Below are positions 8,586 through 17,007 of a stretch of 64,000 nucleotides of DNA, in pieces; position 1 is the first letter of the stretch, and each line of letters begins with the position of its first letter. The stretch is from Streptomyces beihaiensis (lineage in GTDB: Bacteria > Actinomycetota > Actinomycetes > Streptomycetales > Streptomycetaceae). The stretch spans positions 27,701 through 91,700 of the forward strand of contig NZ_JAPHNL010000310.1 in NCBI RefSeq assembly GCF_026274175.1. Reading direction: 5' to 3'. Position numbers and translations under genes: made by a program. The notes under the pieces were generated by a model. That model was not told the DNA's origin, made no database searches, and was given only the letters and a program-made list of their open reading frames with translations.

Positions 8586-9551
8586 CTACGTTTCGGCGGG
8601 GCGTCGTCGGCGGCGTACGTACCAGGCGGTGACGCACCCCGTCGCGGCGAGCGCGGCCAGGGCGCCGCCGACCGCGCCCCACGGCACGAACCGGGCGTCG
8701 ACAGTGGCCGAGTCCGCGGCGCCGCCGCCCGCGGTGACCGTGACCTTCACGTCGACCGCGTCCAGCGCGGGGGCGTGGGGCCACGGTTCGGTGAGGCGGA
8801 CCCGGCGGCCCGGCGGCACGTCGACCGGCAGGGCGCGGGGGCGCTTGTCGAGGACGGTGCCGAGGACGCCGTCGGCCTTGACCGTCAGGCGCGGGTGGAG
8901 CGTGGTGTTGCCGCGGTTGACGACCTCGTACGCGATCGAGGTGCCGCCGCCCGCCCCGCCGCCCCGCACGACGTGGACGTGCTCGACCGTGAGCGCGGAG
9001 AGCGTGGGTCCGCTCACCCGCAGGCGGACCGCGACCGCGGACTCGCGCCCGTCGGCCCGCGCGACGACGGCGCCGGGGTGGTCGCCCGGGGTGGCGTCCC
9101 GCGGGACGGAGACGGTGAACGGGATGTCGGCGCGGGTACGGGCCGGGACGCGGACCGTGCGGTCGGCGAAGGTGATCCAGGCGCTGGTGTCCTCGGCCGT
9201 CTCGGCCTTGTCGTCCTTCTCCGCCTCGCCGCTCTGCCCGCCCTTGCCACCTGCCCCGACCTCGCCGCTCTGCCCGCCCTTGCCACCCTCCCCGGCCTTG
9301 TCGGCATCGGCGCCGCGGAGGGTCACGTCCAGGGGCTCACGGGTGGGGTTGGTGACGGTCACCGTGTCCTCCAGGACGGTGCCGGGGGCGCCCTCCGCGT
9401 AGACGCACGGGCGGCCGTCACCGGCGGCCGGTCCCGCGGAGGGGGCGATGGTCCAGCGCGCCTCGTCGGCGTTCGCCGTGCCGCCCGAAGCGGCGGTGAG
9501 CAGCAGGACGGCGAGGGCCAGGCCCGCCGGGGCGGCCGCGCGAACGGTCAC
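8586..9551 (-). CDS. WxL-interacting protein-type (DUF916-like) surface protein
   Basis: Second gene of the surface operon, 321 residues. After a signal peptide come two beta-sandwich regions resembling the peptidoglycan-binding half of Firmicutes WxL-interacting proteins: RWTIAPS, then TVTVTNPTREPLDVTL, WITFADRTVRVPARTRADIPFTVSVP, a long middle region and YEVVNRGNTTLHP. A C-terminal transmembrane helix and an RRRRR stop-transfer end the chain. A Gly/Lys/Glu-rich low-complexity insert with a repeated GGKGGQSGE unit lies at about 85-120. The GTG at 9551 starts 1 bp after the upstream stop, so coupling is likely. An in-frame upstream start at 9623 would overlap the previous gene by 70 bp. The family assignment is from motif memory. 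Confidence 0.7.
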   Translation of the reverse strand: MTVRAAAPAGLALAVLLLTAASGGTANADEARWTIAPSAGPAAGDGRPCVYAEGAPGTVLEDTVTVTNPTREPLDVTLRGADADKAGEGGKGGQSGEVGAGGKGGQSGEAEKDDKAETAEDTSAWITFADRTVRVPARTRADIPFTVSVPRDATPGDHPGAVVARADGRESAVAVRLRVSGPTLSALTVEHVHVVRGGGAGGGTSIAYEVVNRGNTTLHPRLTVKADGVLGTVLDKRPRALPVDVPPGRRVRLTEPWPHAPALDAVDVKVTVTAGGGAADSATVDARFVPWGAVGGALAALAATGCVTAWYVRRRRRPAET

Positions 9552-9552
9552 C

Positions 9553-10278
9553 TCAGGACGCCGTGTTCCCGCGACGGGTGAGCCACAGGGCGCCCGCCGC
9601 ACCGGCCAGGAAGACCGTGCCACCCAGGGTGCCGAGGGCGATCACGGAGTCCGCGGGACCGGTCCGCGGAAGCTGACCGGCCCCGGTGGAACCGGCGGCG
9701 CCGGACGCGCCGGAGCCGCCTGACGTGCCGGACGCGTGGGAGGCACCCGCGGACCCGGCGGCCGCCGTCACGCTCAGCTCCAGGGACGGGCCCGGCTTGT
9801 TGGCGGGGGTGCATGTCGTGGTCGTACCGAGCGCCTTGATGGTCAGGACCCCTGCCGTGAACGTCACCTTGCCGCTCTTCTTCGGCGTGTACGTGCCCGT
9901 CAAGTCACTGATCTTGATGGGCGTGTTGGCGGGGATCGCCTTGGCATTCGGCGGCCCTGACACATGGAGGGCCCCGGTGTCGGCGCCACCGAGCTCGATG
10001 ACCGCGCTCGGGTGCATCGCGCCCTTGCCGAGTTCGACGGGGCTGGAGGAGACGCCCTTCTGGAAGGACATCGTGATCTTGTAGCCGCTGCCGCTCCTGA
10101 CGCCCTTCATGTCGATCGGGGAGACGGCCCCCTTCTTCCCGATCGGCGTCTTGCACTGGTAGTCGACGTTCTGCACGGCGGCCCGGGCCTCGGGGGCGGC
10201 CATCAGCACCGCCGACCCCGCCAGGGCCGCGCCGATCGCGAACGCGGCGGTTCGTTTCTGGTACGTCCGGTACGACAC
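9553..10278 (-). CDS. Exported Cys-bounded domain protein with LPRTG sorting tail
   Basis: First gene of the surface operon, 241 residues. A signal peptide (about 1-34) precedes a single Cys-bounded domain (QCKTPIGKKGAVSPI to TTTCTP) homologous to the C-terminal repeat of the LAETG protein encoded by the last gene of the same operon. A Gly/Ala/Ser linker, LPRTG, a hydrophobic helix and TRRG complete a sortase substrate. The two ends of the operon therefore encode related wall proteins with different sorting motifs. No sortase gene lies in the window. The ATG at 10278 follows AGGGATCCCGAGGTG. Confidence 0.8.
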   Translation of the reverse strand: MSYRTYQKRTAAFAIGAALAGSAVLMAAPEARAAVQNVDYQCKTPIGKKGAVSPIDMKGVRSGSGYKITMSFQKGVSSSPVELGKGAMHPSAVIELGGADTGALHVSGPPNAKAIPANTPIKISDLTGTYTPKKSGKVTFTAGVLTIKALGTTTTCTPANKPGPSLELSVTAAAGSAGASHASGTSGGSGASGAAGSTGAGQLPRTGPADSVIALGTLGGTVFLAGAAGALWLTRRGNTAS

Positions 10279-10370
10279 CTCGGGATCCCTTCACACCAGC
10301 CGGGTTACTGACGGTTCATCAGATGAGTGGCCAAGAAGGTACGCCCGGGAGGTTGCCGAGGGAAGACAAA

Positions 10371-10404
10371 GAGCACGCCGGATCGCAGACGATCCGGCGT
10401 GCTC
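10371..10404 (-). terminator. Strong rho-independent terminator after the anti-sigma gene
   Basis: A perfect 14-bp stem with a 6-nt loop is followed, on the minus strand, by a T-rich tract (TTTGTCTT). It lies 39 nt downstream of the anti-sigma factor stop and separates that transcript from the surface-protein operon that begins at 10278. Confidence 0.9.
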
Positions 10405-10442
10405 GTGACAGCTCTCGACTCAGGCCCGCGACAGCCCTCGGC

Positions 10443-10934
10443 TCAGGAGGGAGCGCCCACCTCCGCCCACACGGTCTTGCCCGCGACCCCGGAGGTCCGC
10501 TGGACCCCCCAGTCCAGACAGAGCCGCTGGACGATGAACATGCCGTGCCCACCGGGGCGCCCGGCCCGGTGCGGGGTGCGCGGCGCGGGCTGGCCGGTAC
10601 CGCGGTCGGCGACCTCGATGCGCAGCACCTTGTTCGTGGCCGAGTCGCCGTAGTACAGGGCCAGTTCGTCGGGGCCGTCCGCGTGCAGACAGGCGTTGGT
10701 GACCAGCTCGGAGACGACCAGCAGGACATCCTCGGCGGCGGCCCGCCGGTCCGCGGTCGCCGCGGGCAGCCAGCCCCAGGCGTACAGGGCCTCACGGGCG
10801 AAGTCGCGGGCCAGCGGCACGATTCCGCTCGCCCCGGCGAGGTTCAGCCTGCGGACCTGACGGCCCGTGACGCCCGGCAGGTCGTCGGGCTCGGGGCCTT
10901 GGTCGCCCGGCGAGTAAGGCCGGGTGGTGCTCAT
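10443..10934 (-). CDS. prsI: Anti-sigma factor kinase (RsbW-like HATPase)
   Basis: A 163-residue ATP-binding protein of the RsbW/SpoIIAB type, which binds a SigB-family sigma factor and releases it when an unphosphorylated STAS protein takes its place. The GHKL ATPase motifs are all visible: N box SELVTNACLHA, G1 VADRGTGQPAP and G2 GGHGMFIVQ. The ATG at 10934 has GAGGTG upstream. The neighbouring STAS gene and sigma gene complete a partner-switching set. From memory this matches the PrsI/ArsI/SigI set of S. coelicolor, so the symbol is by context. The minus-strand order STAS then kinase suggests they may share transcription across a 395-bp gap. Confidence 0.85.
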   Translation of the reverse strand: MSTTRPYSPGDQGPEPDDLPGVTGRQVRRLNLAGASGIVPLARDFAREALYAWGWLPAATADRRAAAEDVLLVVSELVTNACLHADGPDELALYYGDSATNKVLRIEVADRGTGQPAPRTPHRAGRPGGHGMFIVQRLCLDWGVQRTSGVAGKTVWAEVGAPS

Positions 10935-11329
10935 CAGCGCTTCACCTCACCGATTCACCGTTCAGCATCGATTCTGGAGTTCGAGTTCTGGTCTCTGGAC
11001 TGGAGGGGCGGGGCCCCGCTCGGATCGCTCTCCTCGTGTTCGCCACGTTCGGCGCGTCCGCCGCGTCCGCCGCCTGCGCGGTCCGTACGTTCCGACGTTC
11101 TGTCGTTCCGTACGATCCACACCGCCCGCGTCGTCCACGTCGTCCACGTCATCCGCTCGGTCGGGGGTCTCCTGCCCGGCGTGACGTGAGGAACACTCAC
11201 TTGCCCCGGCCGGAAACTGTGACGCTGGTAACGCCTCGATCACACGAGCACAACTGGAGCGTAACTTCTGGTGACCGGCTCGGAGCGGCGATCCCGACCG
11301 CTCTCCGGACACTCCCGGGCCGACCCCGG
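10935..11329. other. Gene-free gap between the STAS and anti-sigma genes
   Basis: This 395-bp stretch holds no convincing gene. Long open frames here are low-complexity Arg/Pro shadows. It contains CGTCC-rich short repeats around 11050-11160. A separate promoter for the anti-sigma gene is likely, but I cannot point to one. Confidence 0.4.
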
Positions 11330-11701
11330 TCACTCGGCCGCGAGGGCACGCTCCAGGGATTCATGCACCGTGAAGACGGCCTCGGCCCCGGTGATCTCGA
11401 AGACGCGCGCGACCACGGGCCGCATGCCCGCGAGGTGGACGCCACCACCCTCGGCCTCGGCCTTCAGACGCGCTCCGAGCAGTACGTTCAGCCCCGTCGA
11501 GTCGCAGAATTCGAGCCGCGAACAGTCGATGACCAGGCGGAACAATCCGTTCTCGACGCACTCGTCGAGCGGCTCACGCAGCAGGTCCGCGGTGTGGTGA
11601 TCCAACTCACCCACCGGGGTCACCACTGCACTGGAACCCTCTTGTCGCACCTCGACCAGAAGCCGGCCCCGATGTGCGCTGCCGACTGTCCCGCGGTCCA
11701 T
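11330..11701 (-). CDS. arsI: Anti-anti-sigma factor (STAS domain)
   Basis: A 123-residue STAS-domain protein, the antagonist that frees a sigma factor by binding its anti-sigma kinase. The core GELDHHTADLLREPLDECVENG and the phosphorylation-site loop LEFCDSTGLNVLL are visible; Ser68 in CDSTG is the predicted site phosphorylated by the anti-sigma kinase. The ATG at 11701 follows AGAGAGG. It is divergent from the sigma gene across about 240 bp and upstream of the anti-sigma gene on its own strand. The symbol is by analogy with the S. coelicolor SigI system and is not proven. Confidence 0.85.
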   Translation of the reverse strand: MDRGTVGSAHRGRLLVEVRQEGSSAVVTPVGELDHHTADLLREPLDECVENGLFRLVIDCSRLEFCDSTGLNVLLGARLKAEAEGGGVHLAGMRPVVARVFEITGAEAVFTVHESLERALAAE

Positions 11702-11941
11702 GACGCCTCTCTCTTCCGCTGCCGGTTGACGCCCTCGAACCCTACGCCCTCTGTGCCTTTATCGACACCCGAACAACCTCCAGAATTCGGACATTTCGCC
11801 CCAGAAAGGACTTGCAGGCCGGTGCGAAAAGCGGGTAGGCCTAGTAAAGACACCAATCAACCCGCCGGCTTTGGAGGCGCCGCACTCCGCAGTGCACGTA
11901 TTGGCATCGGCAGCCATATGCCGAGAACGATGGAGGACAGC

Positions 11942-12901
11942 ATGTCACCCCGGCTCGACGAATCGCGCGCCCGGCAGGATCAGGCGGCCCAGGCGACGTC
12001 GACACCCCCACGGGACCACGACCTGGACCCCGCCGCTCCCGAATCCGTCGACTCTGTCGACCCCGCCCTGTTCGAAGGCTTCGACGGCCTGACCGGCCTC
12101 GACGGGCTTCCCGAGATCCCCCCGTACGACGAAGTGGCGCCGCTCGACGCGCGTGCCCTGTCCAAGACGCTCTTCGAGCGCCTTGAGTCCCTCGAAGAGG
12201 GAACCCACGAATATTCGTACGTACGCAACACACTGGTCGAGCTGAACCTGGCCCTCGTCAAGTTCGCCGCCTCCCGGTTCCGGTCCCGCAGCGAACCGAT
12301 GGAAGACATCATCCAGGTCGGCACCATAGGTCTGATCAAGGCGATCGACCGGTTCGAGCTGAGCCGTGGCGTCGAGTTCCCCACGTTCGCGATGCCGACG
12401 ATCGTCGGCGAGATAAAGCGCTTCTTCCGTGACACCTCCTGGTCGGTGCGCGTGCCGCGCCGCCTCCAGGAACTCCGCCTCGACCTGGCCAAGGCGGGCG
12501 ACGAGCTCGCCCAGCAGCTCGACCGCGCCCCCACGGTGGGCGAGCTCGCCGAACGCCTGGGCCTGTCGAAGGACGAGGTCGTCGAGGGCATGGCGGCCTC
12601 CAACGCCTACACGGCGAGCTCGCTGGACGCCCAGCCGGAGGAGGACGACTCCGAGGGCGCCCTGGCGGACCGCATCGGCTACGAGGACCACGGCTTGGAG
12701 GGCATCGAGTACGTGGAGTCGCTCAAGCCCCTCATCGCCGACCTGCCGCCGCGCGACCGCAAGATCCTCTCGTTGCGTTTCGTGGCCAACATGACACAGT
12801 CCGAGATCGGCGAAGAGCTGGGAATCTCGCAGATGCACGTGTCGCGACTCCTGTCGCGCACCCTCGTGCGGCTGCGCAGGGGCCTGACGGTGGAGGAGTG
12901 A
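11942..12901 (+). CDS. sigI: RNA polymerase sigma factor, SigB/SigF/SigG subfamily
   Basis: A 319-residue group 3 sigma factor. Region 2 is clear (LVKFAASRFRSRSEPMEDIIQVGTIGLIKAIDRFE, then FPTFAMPTIVGEIKRFFRD). Region 3 follows (VPRRLQELRLDLAKAGDELAQQLDRAPTVGELAERLG), then region 4 with its helix-turn-helix (MTQSEIGEELGISQMHVSRLLSRTL). The ATG at 11942 is chosen because GGAGG lies 6 nt upstream. Earlier in-frame starts at 11918 and 11930 lack this. The acidic N-terminal 70 residues are variable in the family. Activity is probably set by the adjacent anti-sigma and STAS proteins. sigI is my best guess among several Streptomyces paralogues. Confidence 0.88.
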   Translation: MSPRLDESRARQDQAAQATSTPPRDHDLDPAAPESVDSVDPALFEGFDGLTGLDGLPEIPPYDEVAPLDARALSKTLFERLESLEEGTHEYSYVRNTLVELNLALVKFAASRFRSRSEPMEDIIQVGTIGLIKAIDRFELSRGVEFPTFAMPTIVGEIKRFFRDTSWSVRVPRRLQELRLDLAKAGDELAQQLDRAPTVGELAERLGLSKDEVVEGMAASNAYTASSLDAQPEEDDSEGALADRIGYEDHGLEGIEYVESLKPLIADLPPRDRKILSLRFVANMTQSEIGEELGISQMHVSRLLSRTLVRLRRGLTVEE

Positions 12902-12930
12902 GCCCACCGGTCACACCCGGCCCCTGACCT

Positions 12931-12980
12931 ACGCGTACGGGCCCACGCCCCCGATCCCCGGGGCGGGGGCCCGTACGCGT
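12931..12980. terminator. Bidirectional terminator between sigI and the tipA-like gene
   Basis: A perfect 14-bp inverted repeat (ACGCGTACGGGCCC and its complement) encloses a second GC-rich stem-loop. It sits between two convergent genes. Confidence 0.85.
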
Positions 12981-13021
12981 ACGTGGGCTGCGGGGCCGCT
13001 TGCGCGGCGCCGTCGGTGCGG

Positions 13022-13786
13022 TCAGCTCAGCCGGGCATCGGCGTACACGGTCATCGCATCGCGCTGGTAGACGGCGAGGCCCTCGGCGATCTTGTCGAAG
13101 TTGGCCCGCATCCGCGGGTCGTCGACATAGGTCTGGCCCACTCCCTTGTACGCGGCCGCCGTCGGGGTCCAGAACCGGCAGATCTGCCGGTAGTTGGCGT
13201 CCACCTCGGCCTGTACCGCGGGGTCGGAGACCGGCGTCCCTGCCACCATGAACTCCGCCATGCGGATCATCTGCGCCGTCACCTCACGCTGCCAGCGCTC
13301 CGTGTCCTCGGAGGTCATCGCCTCGACCGCCCGCCGGGACTGCTCCCACGCCCGCGGCCACCGCTCCCGTACCTCGGCCTCGGCATCGGCGGGGGCCTGG
13401 AACCCCTCGAACAGGTTCTCCGGCTTGTTGATCTTCGTCATCTTCCCGTTGTCCCTAACTTCTTCCAGTTCGGCGATGGTGCGGCCGACCGTACGGGCCA
13501 GCGTCTCCAGCCGGTCCCGTTCCGCGAGCAGCCGTTGGTGGTGCTCACGCAGCACGGCCACCTGGTCGAGCCGGCTGTCCAGGACCGCCTGGATCTCGCG
13601 CAGCCCCAGGTCCAGCTCCCGCATCAGCAGGATCTGCTGCAACCGCAGCAGATCGGCCTCCTCGTAGTAGCGGTGCCCGTTGCTCCCGATCCACGCGGGC
13701 GGCAGCAGGCCGATCTCGTCGTAATGCCGCAGCGTCCGCGATGTCACCCTGGACATGCGCGCCACCTCCGCGATCGACCAGGCCAT
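13022..13786 (-). CDS. TipA-like MerR regulator with TipAS drug-binding domain
   Basis: A 254-residue protein, the length expected for TipAL. The N-terminal MerR helix-turn-helix reads AWSIAEVARMSRVTSRTLRHYDEIGLLPP with the wing NGHRYYEEADLLRLQQI. A coiled-coil dimerisation helix follows (about 75-112). The C-terminal TipAS-like domain begins near NLFEGFQ and contains VRERW. In S. lividans this domain binds thiopeptides covalently through a Cys. Here the only Cys is Cys203 (YRQICRFW). An internal ATG at 13441, preceded by GGGAAG, would give a free 139-residue TipAS-like product. The ATG at 13786 has GGGAGG upstream. It may be a paralogue of true TipA. Confidence 0.88.
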   Translation of the reverse strand: MAWSIAEVARMSRVTSRTLRHYDEIGLLPPAWIGSNGHRYYEEADLLRLQQILLMRELDLGLREIQAVLDSRLDQVAVLREHHQRLLAERDRLETLARTVGRTIAELEEVRDNGKMTKINKPENLFEGFQAPADAEAEVRERWPRAWEQSRRAVEAMTSEDTERWQREVTAQMIRMAEFMVAGTPVSDPAVQAEVDANYRQICRFWTPTAAAYKGVGQTYVDDPRMRANFDKIAEGLAVYQRDAMTVYADARLS

Positions 13787-14020
13787 GCCGGTGCCTCCCT
13801 CGCCGGGCCGGTCTCTCCGGCCCCACACATGACCGTAGAAGTTGCCGCAGCGGAAAGCGCAAGCGCGAACCCTGTCCGACGGAGACCAGGGCGTGCCCCG
13901 TCGAGGCTCCGCCATCAAGACGGCGACCGGGCGGCGTCCACCACGTCGGCCGGACGCACCGGACCCGCCGCTCCGCCCCCCCACCATCTCCGAGGGGGCC
14001 CGCCCACGGCTACCCGCGCT

Positions 14021-14056
14021 GGAACCGAGGCCGGGTCGGCCGACGGCCTCGGTTCC
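14021..14056 (-). terminator. Hairpin downstream of the chitinase gene
   Basis: A perfect 12-bp stem (GGAACCGAGGCC) whose 12-nt loop is itself nearly self-complementary (GTCGGCCGAC), 16 nt past the chitinase stop. Confidence 0.8.
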
Positions 14057-14071
14057 TGTCGGGCGCTGGGC

Positions 14072-15589
14072 TCAGCCCGTGTACGAGCTGAATGCCTGGC
14101 CGAAGGCTCCGGGGCTCTGGACGACGGACGAGCAGGTGGCTTCGGCGTAGGGCTGCGCGCCGCCGGAGCATTCCTTGTCGCGCGTCGCCGACCAGAACGA
14201 CAGCCACGCGAGGTGGTTGGCCTTCGCGAAGGAGACGAGCTTCGAGGCGTCGGCGAGGGAGAAGGTCTCGGCGTTGTCGTCGTTGACGCCGATCATCGGC
14301 GTGACCGCGACCTTCGCCCACGCCTGGGCGTCGGTGAGGCCGGTCCACACCGATTTCACCTGCTCCTTGGTGGCCGTGGCGGCGTCGATCGCGTCCTGAC
14401 CCATGTCGGAGGAGTACGAGGAGCCGTAGTCCATGGCCATGACGTTGACCGCCGAGACCGTGGCGCCGTGGCTCTTCGCACTGGTCAGGATGTTCACGCC
14501 GTCCGAGGTGAGGCCCGTCGGGAGCACGGGGAGGGTGTAGGAGACCTCCAGGGACGGGTTGTTCCGTTCCAGGGTCGCGATGGCCTGGTTGCGGCGGTCG
14601 ACGGAGGCGCTGTCGGCCACGGCCGCGCCCTCGATGTCGAAGTCGATCCGGGTGAGCTTGTACGCGTCGATGACCGACTGGTACGCCGCCGCGAGCGCGC
14701 TCGCCGACGAGCAGCTCTGGCCCAGTTCCGTGCCGCTGGCGCCGCCGAAGGAGACCCGTACGTCGCCGCCCGCGTCGCGCAGGTTCGCGACGTCGGTGAG
14801 CGTGGCCGAGTCCGTGATGTCGGTGACCCCGCCCCATTTCGGCGTGCAGGAGCCGCCGTCGGTGATGAAGGCGAGGTTGAAGTACTTGGTGCCCTCGGTG
14901 GAGGCACCGGCGGCGAGGTCGTACTCGGGGTACAGCGACAGGTCCGCGTACGGCGAGACGGCTCCGAAACCGCCCGATCCCGGCGGCACGGTGGAGGTAG
15001 GGGTGGGCGTCGGGGTCGGCGTGGGTGTCGGGCTCGACGTGGTGCCGCCGCCGCTGCCCTCGACGAGGCTGAAGTCGTCGGCGTAGACCGTGCCCGTGCC
15101 GTACCAGCCGTGCACGTAGATCTGGACGGAGGTGGTCGACGAGCCCGTCGTGAAGGTGTCGGCGAGGGGGGTCCAACTGGTCGCGCCCGTCGTCCAGTTG
15201 CTCGTGTCCGAGGCGCCGGTGCCGGTCACGCCGATGTACGCGTAGTCGCCCTCCACGTAACCCGACAGGCTGTACGTGGTGTCCGGCTGGACGGTGACGG
15301 TCTGCGTGCACTGGGCGTTGTCCGACGACGTCGCCGCCGCCTTCAGCGCGTACGAGCCGCTGCGTACCGGCGAGGTGGTGGCGCTGTCGGTGCTTGAGCA
15401 GCTCCAGCCGGACAGACTGCCGCTCTCGAAACCGGAGTTGGTGAGGAGGTTGGTGGCGGCCGAGGCGCCGGTGGCGGTCGCGGCGAGCGTGGTGACGCCC
15501 GCGACCAGCACGAGGGCCGCGGCCAGTGTGGGGGCGCGCAGCGAGGATCTGGACTTGGTTGTTGGTTCGACTATCCCGTGCTCATGCAT
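14072..15589 (-). CDS. Secreted GH18 chitinase with N-terminal carbohydrate-binding module
   Basis: An extracellular chitin-degrading enzyme of 505 residues. A long signal peptide (about 1-45, ending ATGASAA) precedes a carbohydrate-binding beta-sandwich (NLLTNSGFESGSLSGWSCS to YADDFSLVEG, about 46-185). A Pro/Thr linker of repeating PT pairs comes next, then a family 18 glycoside hydrolase domain. The catalytic DxDxE motif is IDFDIEG, with Glu the predicted acid. VNVMAMDYGSS and the C-terminal WLSFWSATRD are other barrel strands. The ATG at 15589 has CAGGAG at good spacing. A near-consensus DasR-type operator lies 52 bp upstream, so induction by chitin-derived N-acetylglucosamine is expected. 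Confidence 0.92.
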   Translation of the reverse strand: MHEHGIVEPTTKSRSSLRAPTLAAALVLVAGVTTLAATATGASAATNLLTNSGFESGSLSGWSCSSTDSATTSPVRSGSYALKAAATSSDNAQCTQTVTVQPDTTYSLSGYVEGDYAYIGVTGTGASDTSNWTTGATSWTPLADTFTTGSSTTSVQIYVHGWYGTGTVYADDFSLVEGSGGGTTSSPTPTPTPTPTPTSTVPPGSGGFGAVSPYADLSLYPEYDLAAGASTEGTKYFNLAFITDGGSCTPKWGGVTDITDSATLTDVANLRDAGGDVRVSFGGASGTELGQSCSSASALAAAYQSVIDAYKLTRIDFDIEGAAVADSASVDRRNQAIATLERNNPSLEVSYTLPVLPTGLTSDGVNILTSAKSHGATVSAVNVMAMDYGSSYSSDMGQDAIDAATATKEQVKSVWTGLTDAQAWAKVAVTPMIGVNDDNAETFSLADASKLVSFAKANHLAWLSFWSATRDKECSGGAQPYAEATCSSVVQSPGAFGQAFSSYTG

Positions 15590-15640
15590 GTCCACACTCC
15601 TGGGGAGGGTGTTGCCCGGTGGGGAATCAGCCAGGTTCAA

Positions 15641-15656
15641 ATTGGCCTGGACCAAT
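15641..15656 (-). promoter_or_regulatory. DasR-responsive element (dre-like) upstream of the chitinase
   Basis: On the chitinase coding strand the site reads ATTGGTCCAGGCCAAT. It matches the known dre consensus (A, C/T, TGGTCTAGACCA, A/C, T) at 14 of 16 positions and is a near-perfect palindrome. A second related block, GGTCTTGACC, lies six bases further upstream (15662-15671). Paired 12-bp repeats of this kind overlap the -35 region of known Streptomyces chitinase promoters. Confidence 0.82.
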
Positions 15657-15715
15657 GCGCCGGTCAAGACCCTCCGCAGGATTCACAGCAATCCGCGGGG
15701 TGTGGAGCGATCCGG

Positions 15716-16891
15716 TCAGCGCGCGCCCTGGGGCTTCCCCGCGCGCCGCACCTCCCGCACCAGCGGAACCCCGGGCCGGTAGGCGAAGTGGACGTGGCTC
15801 GGGGCGTCCAGGATCGCCAGGTCCGCCCTCGCCCCCACGCCCAGGTGGCCGACGTCCGTGCGGCGCAGGGCCTTCGCGCCGCCCGCCGTCGCCGACCAGA
15901 GCGCTTCGTCGGGGGTCATGCCCATGTCCCGTACGGCCAGGGCGATGCAGAAGGGGACCGAGGAGGTGAAGGACGAGCCGGGGTTGCAGTCCGTGGACAA
16001 CGCCACCGTGGCGCCCGCGTCGAGGAGGCGGCGGGCGTCCGGCCACTGGGCGCGGGTGGAGAACTCGGCCCCGGGGAGCAGCGTCGCCACCGTGTCGCTG
16101 TTGGCCAGCGCGTCCACGTCGGCGTCCGTCAGGTGCGTGCAGTGGTCGGCCGAGGCCGCGTCCAGTTCGACCGCCAGTTGGACGCCGGGGCCGTAGCTGA
16201 GCTGGTTCGCGTGGACGCGGGGGTGGAGGCCCCGCGCCCTTCCCGCCGTGAGGACGGCCCGCGCCTGGTCGCCGTCGAACGCGCCCTTCTCGCAGAAGAC
16301 GTCGATCCAGCGGGCGTGCGGGGCGCAGGCGTCCAGCATCTCGCCCGTCACCAACTCCACGTAGGCGGCGGGGTCTTCTGCATAGTCGGGCGAGACGATG
16401 TGCGCGCCCAGGTACGTGACCTCGTCCGTGTGGGCCGCCGCGATGCGCAGGGCGCGTTCCTCGTCGTGGGTCGTCAGGCCGTAGCCCGACTTCGTCTCGA
16501 ACGTCGTCGTGCCCTGGCGGAGTGCCTCCGACAGGTGGCGCACCAGGTTCCGTTCCAGTTCCGCGTCGGTCGCCGCGCGCGTCGCCGCCACCGTCGTACG
16601 GATGCCGCCCGCGCTGTAACCGCGGCCCGACATACGCGCGTTGAACTCCGCCGTGCGGTCGCCCGCGAAGACCAGGTGGGAGTGGGAGTCGACGAATCCG
16701 GGGATCACCGCCCCGCCCCGCGCGTCGTGCGTCGTGTCCGTCGGCGGTGTCCGCGCCGTCGGGCCGGCCCAGGCGATCTTGCCGTCCTCGATGACCAGGG
16801 CCGCGTTCTCCACCAGCCCCAGTGGGCCCTCGCCCAGCTCCGGGGCGTTCGTGACGAGTGTGCCGATGTTGGTGATCGACGTCGTGGGCAT
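15716..16891 (-). CDS. hutI: Imidazolonepropionase HutI
   Basis: The third enzyme of histidine degradation, hydrolysing 4-imidazolone-5-propionate to N-formimidoyl-L-glutamate; 391 residues, cytosolic metal-dependent amidohydrolase. The metal-site motif [18 protein letters not shown] is at about 65-82, with [30 protein letters not shown] and the late [11 protein letters not shown] all typical of HutI. It is the last gene of the hut operon. A 116-bp gap full of 9-bp repeats separates it from hutF. The ATG at 16891 has AGAGGA about 12 nt upstream. Confidence 0.95.
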   Translation of the reverse strand: MPTTSITNIGTLVTNAPELGEGPLGLVENAALVIEDGKIAWAGPTARTPPTDTTHDARGGAVIPGFVDSHSHLVFAGDRTAEFNARMSGRGYSAGGIRTTVAATRAATDAELERNLVRHLSEALRQGTTTFETKSGYGLTTHDEERALRIAAAHTDEVTYLGAHIVSPDYAEDPAAYVELVTGEMLDACAPHARWIDVFCEKGAFDGDQARAVLTAGRARGLHPRVHANQLSYGPGVQLAVELDAASADHCTHLTDADVDALANSDTVATLLPGAEFSTRAQWPDARRLLDAGATVALSTDCNPGSSFTSSVPFCIALAVRDMGMTPDEALWSATAGGAKALRRTDVGHLGVGARADLAILDAPSHVHFAYRPGVPLVREVRRAGKPQGAR

Positions 16892-16925
16892 GATGTCTGT
16901 CGTTCCTCTCGTCTGGCGTACAGGC

Positions 16926-17007
16926 CCTACCTCGGCCACCTCGGCCACCTCGGCCACCTCAGCCGCCACAACCACCTCGGCCACCTCAGCCACCTCAGCC
17001 ACCTCGG
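16926..17007. repeat. 9-bp imperfect tandem repeat between hutF and hutI
   Basis: About nine copies of GGCCACCTC and close variants run from just upstream of the hutI leader into the hutF stop. The array is outside annotated coding sequence but is open in one frame as an Ala-Glu-Val repeat. It would make a C-rich, little-structured mRNA stretch on one strand. Confidence 0.85.

Noticed and set aside
11036-11941. Upstream extension of the sigma factor to 621 residues
   Set aside because: It would run antisense through the STAS gene. The start at 11942 has GGAGG and gives the family length.
16926-17007. CRISPR array
   Set aside because: The 9-bp units are adjacent with no unique spacers. No cas genes are present anywhere in the window.
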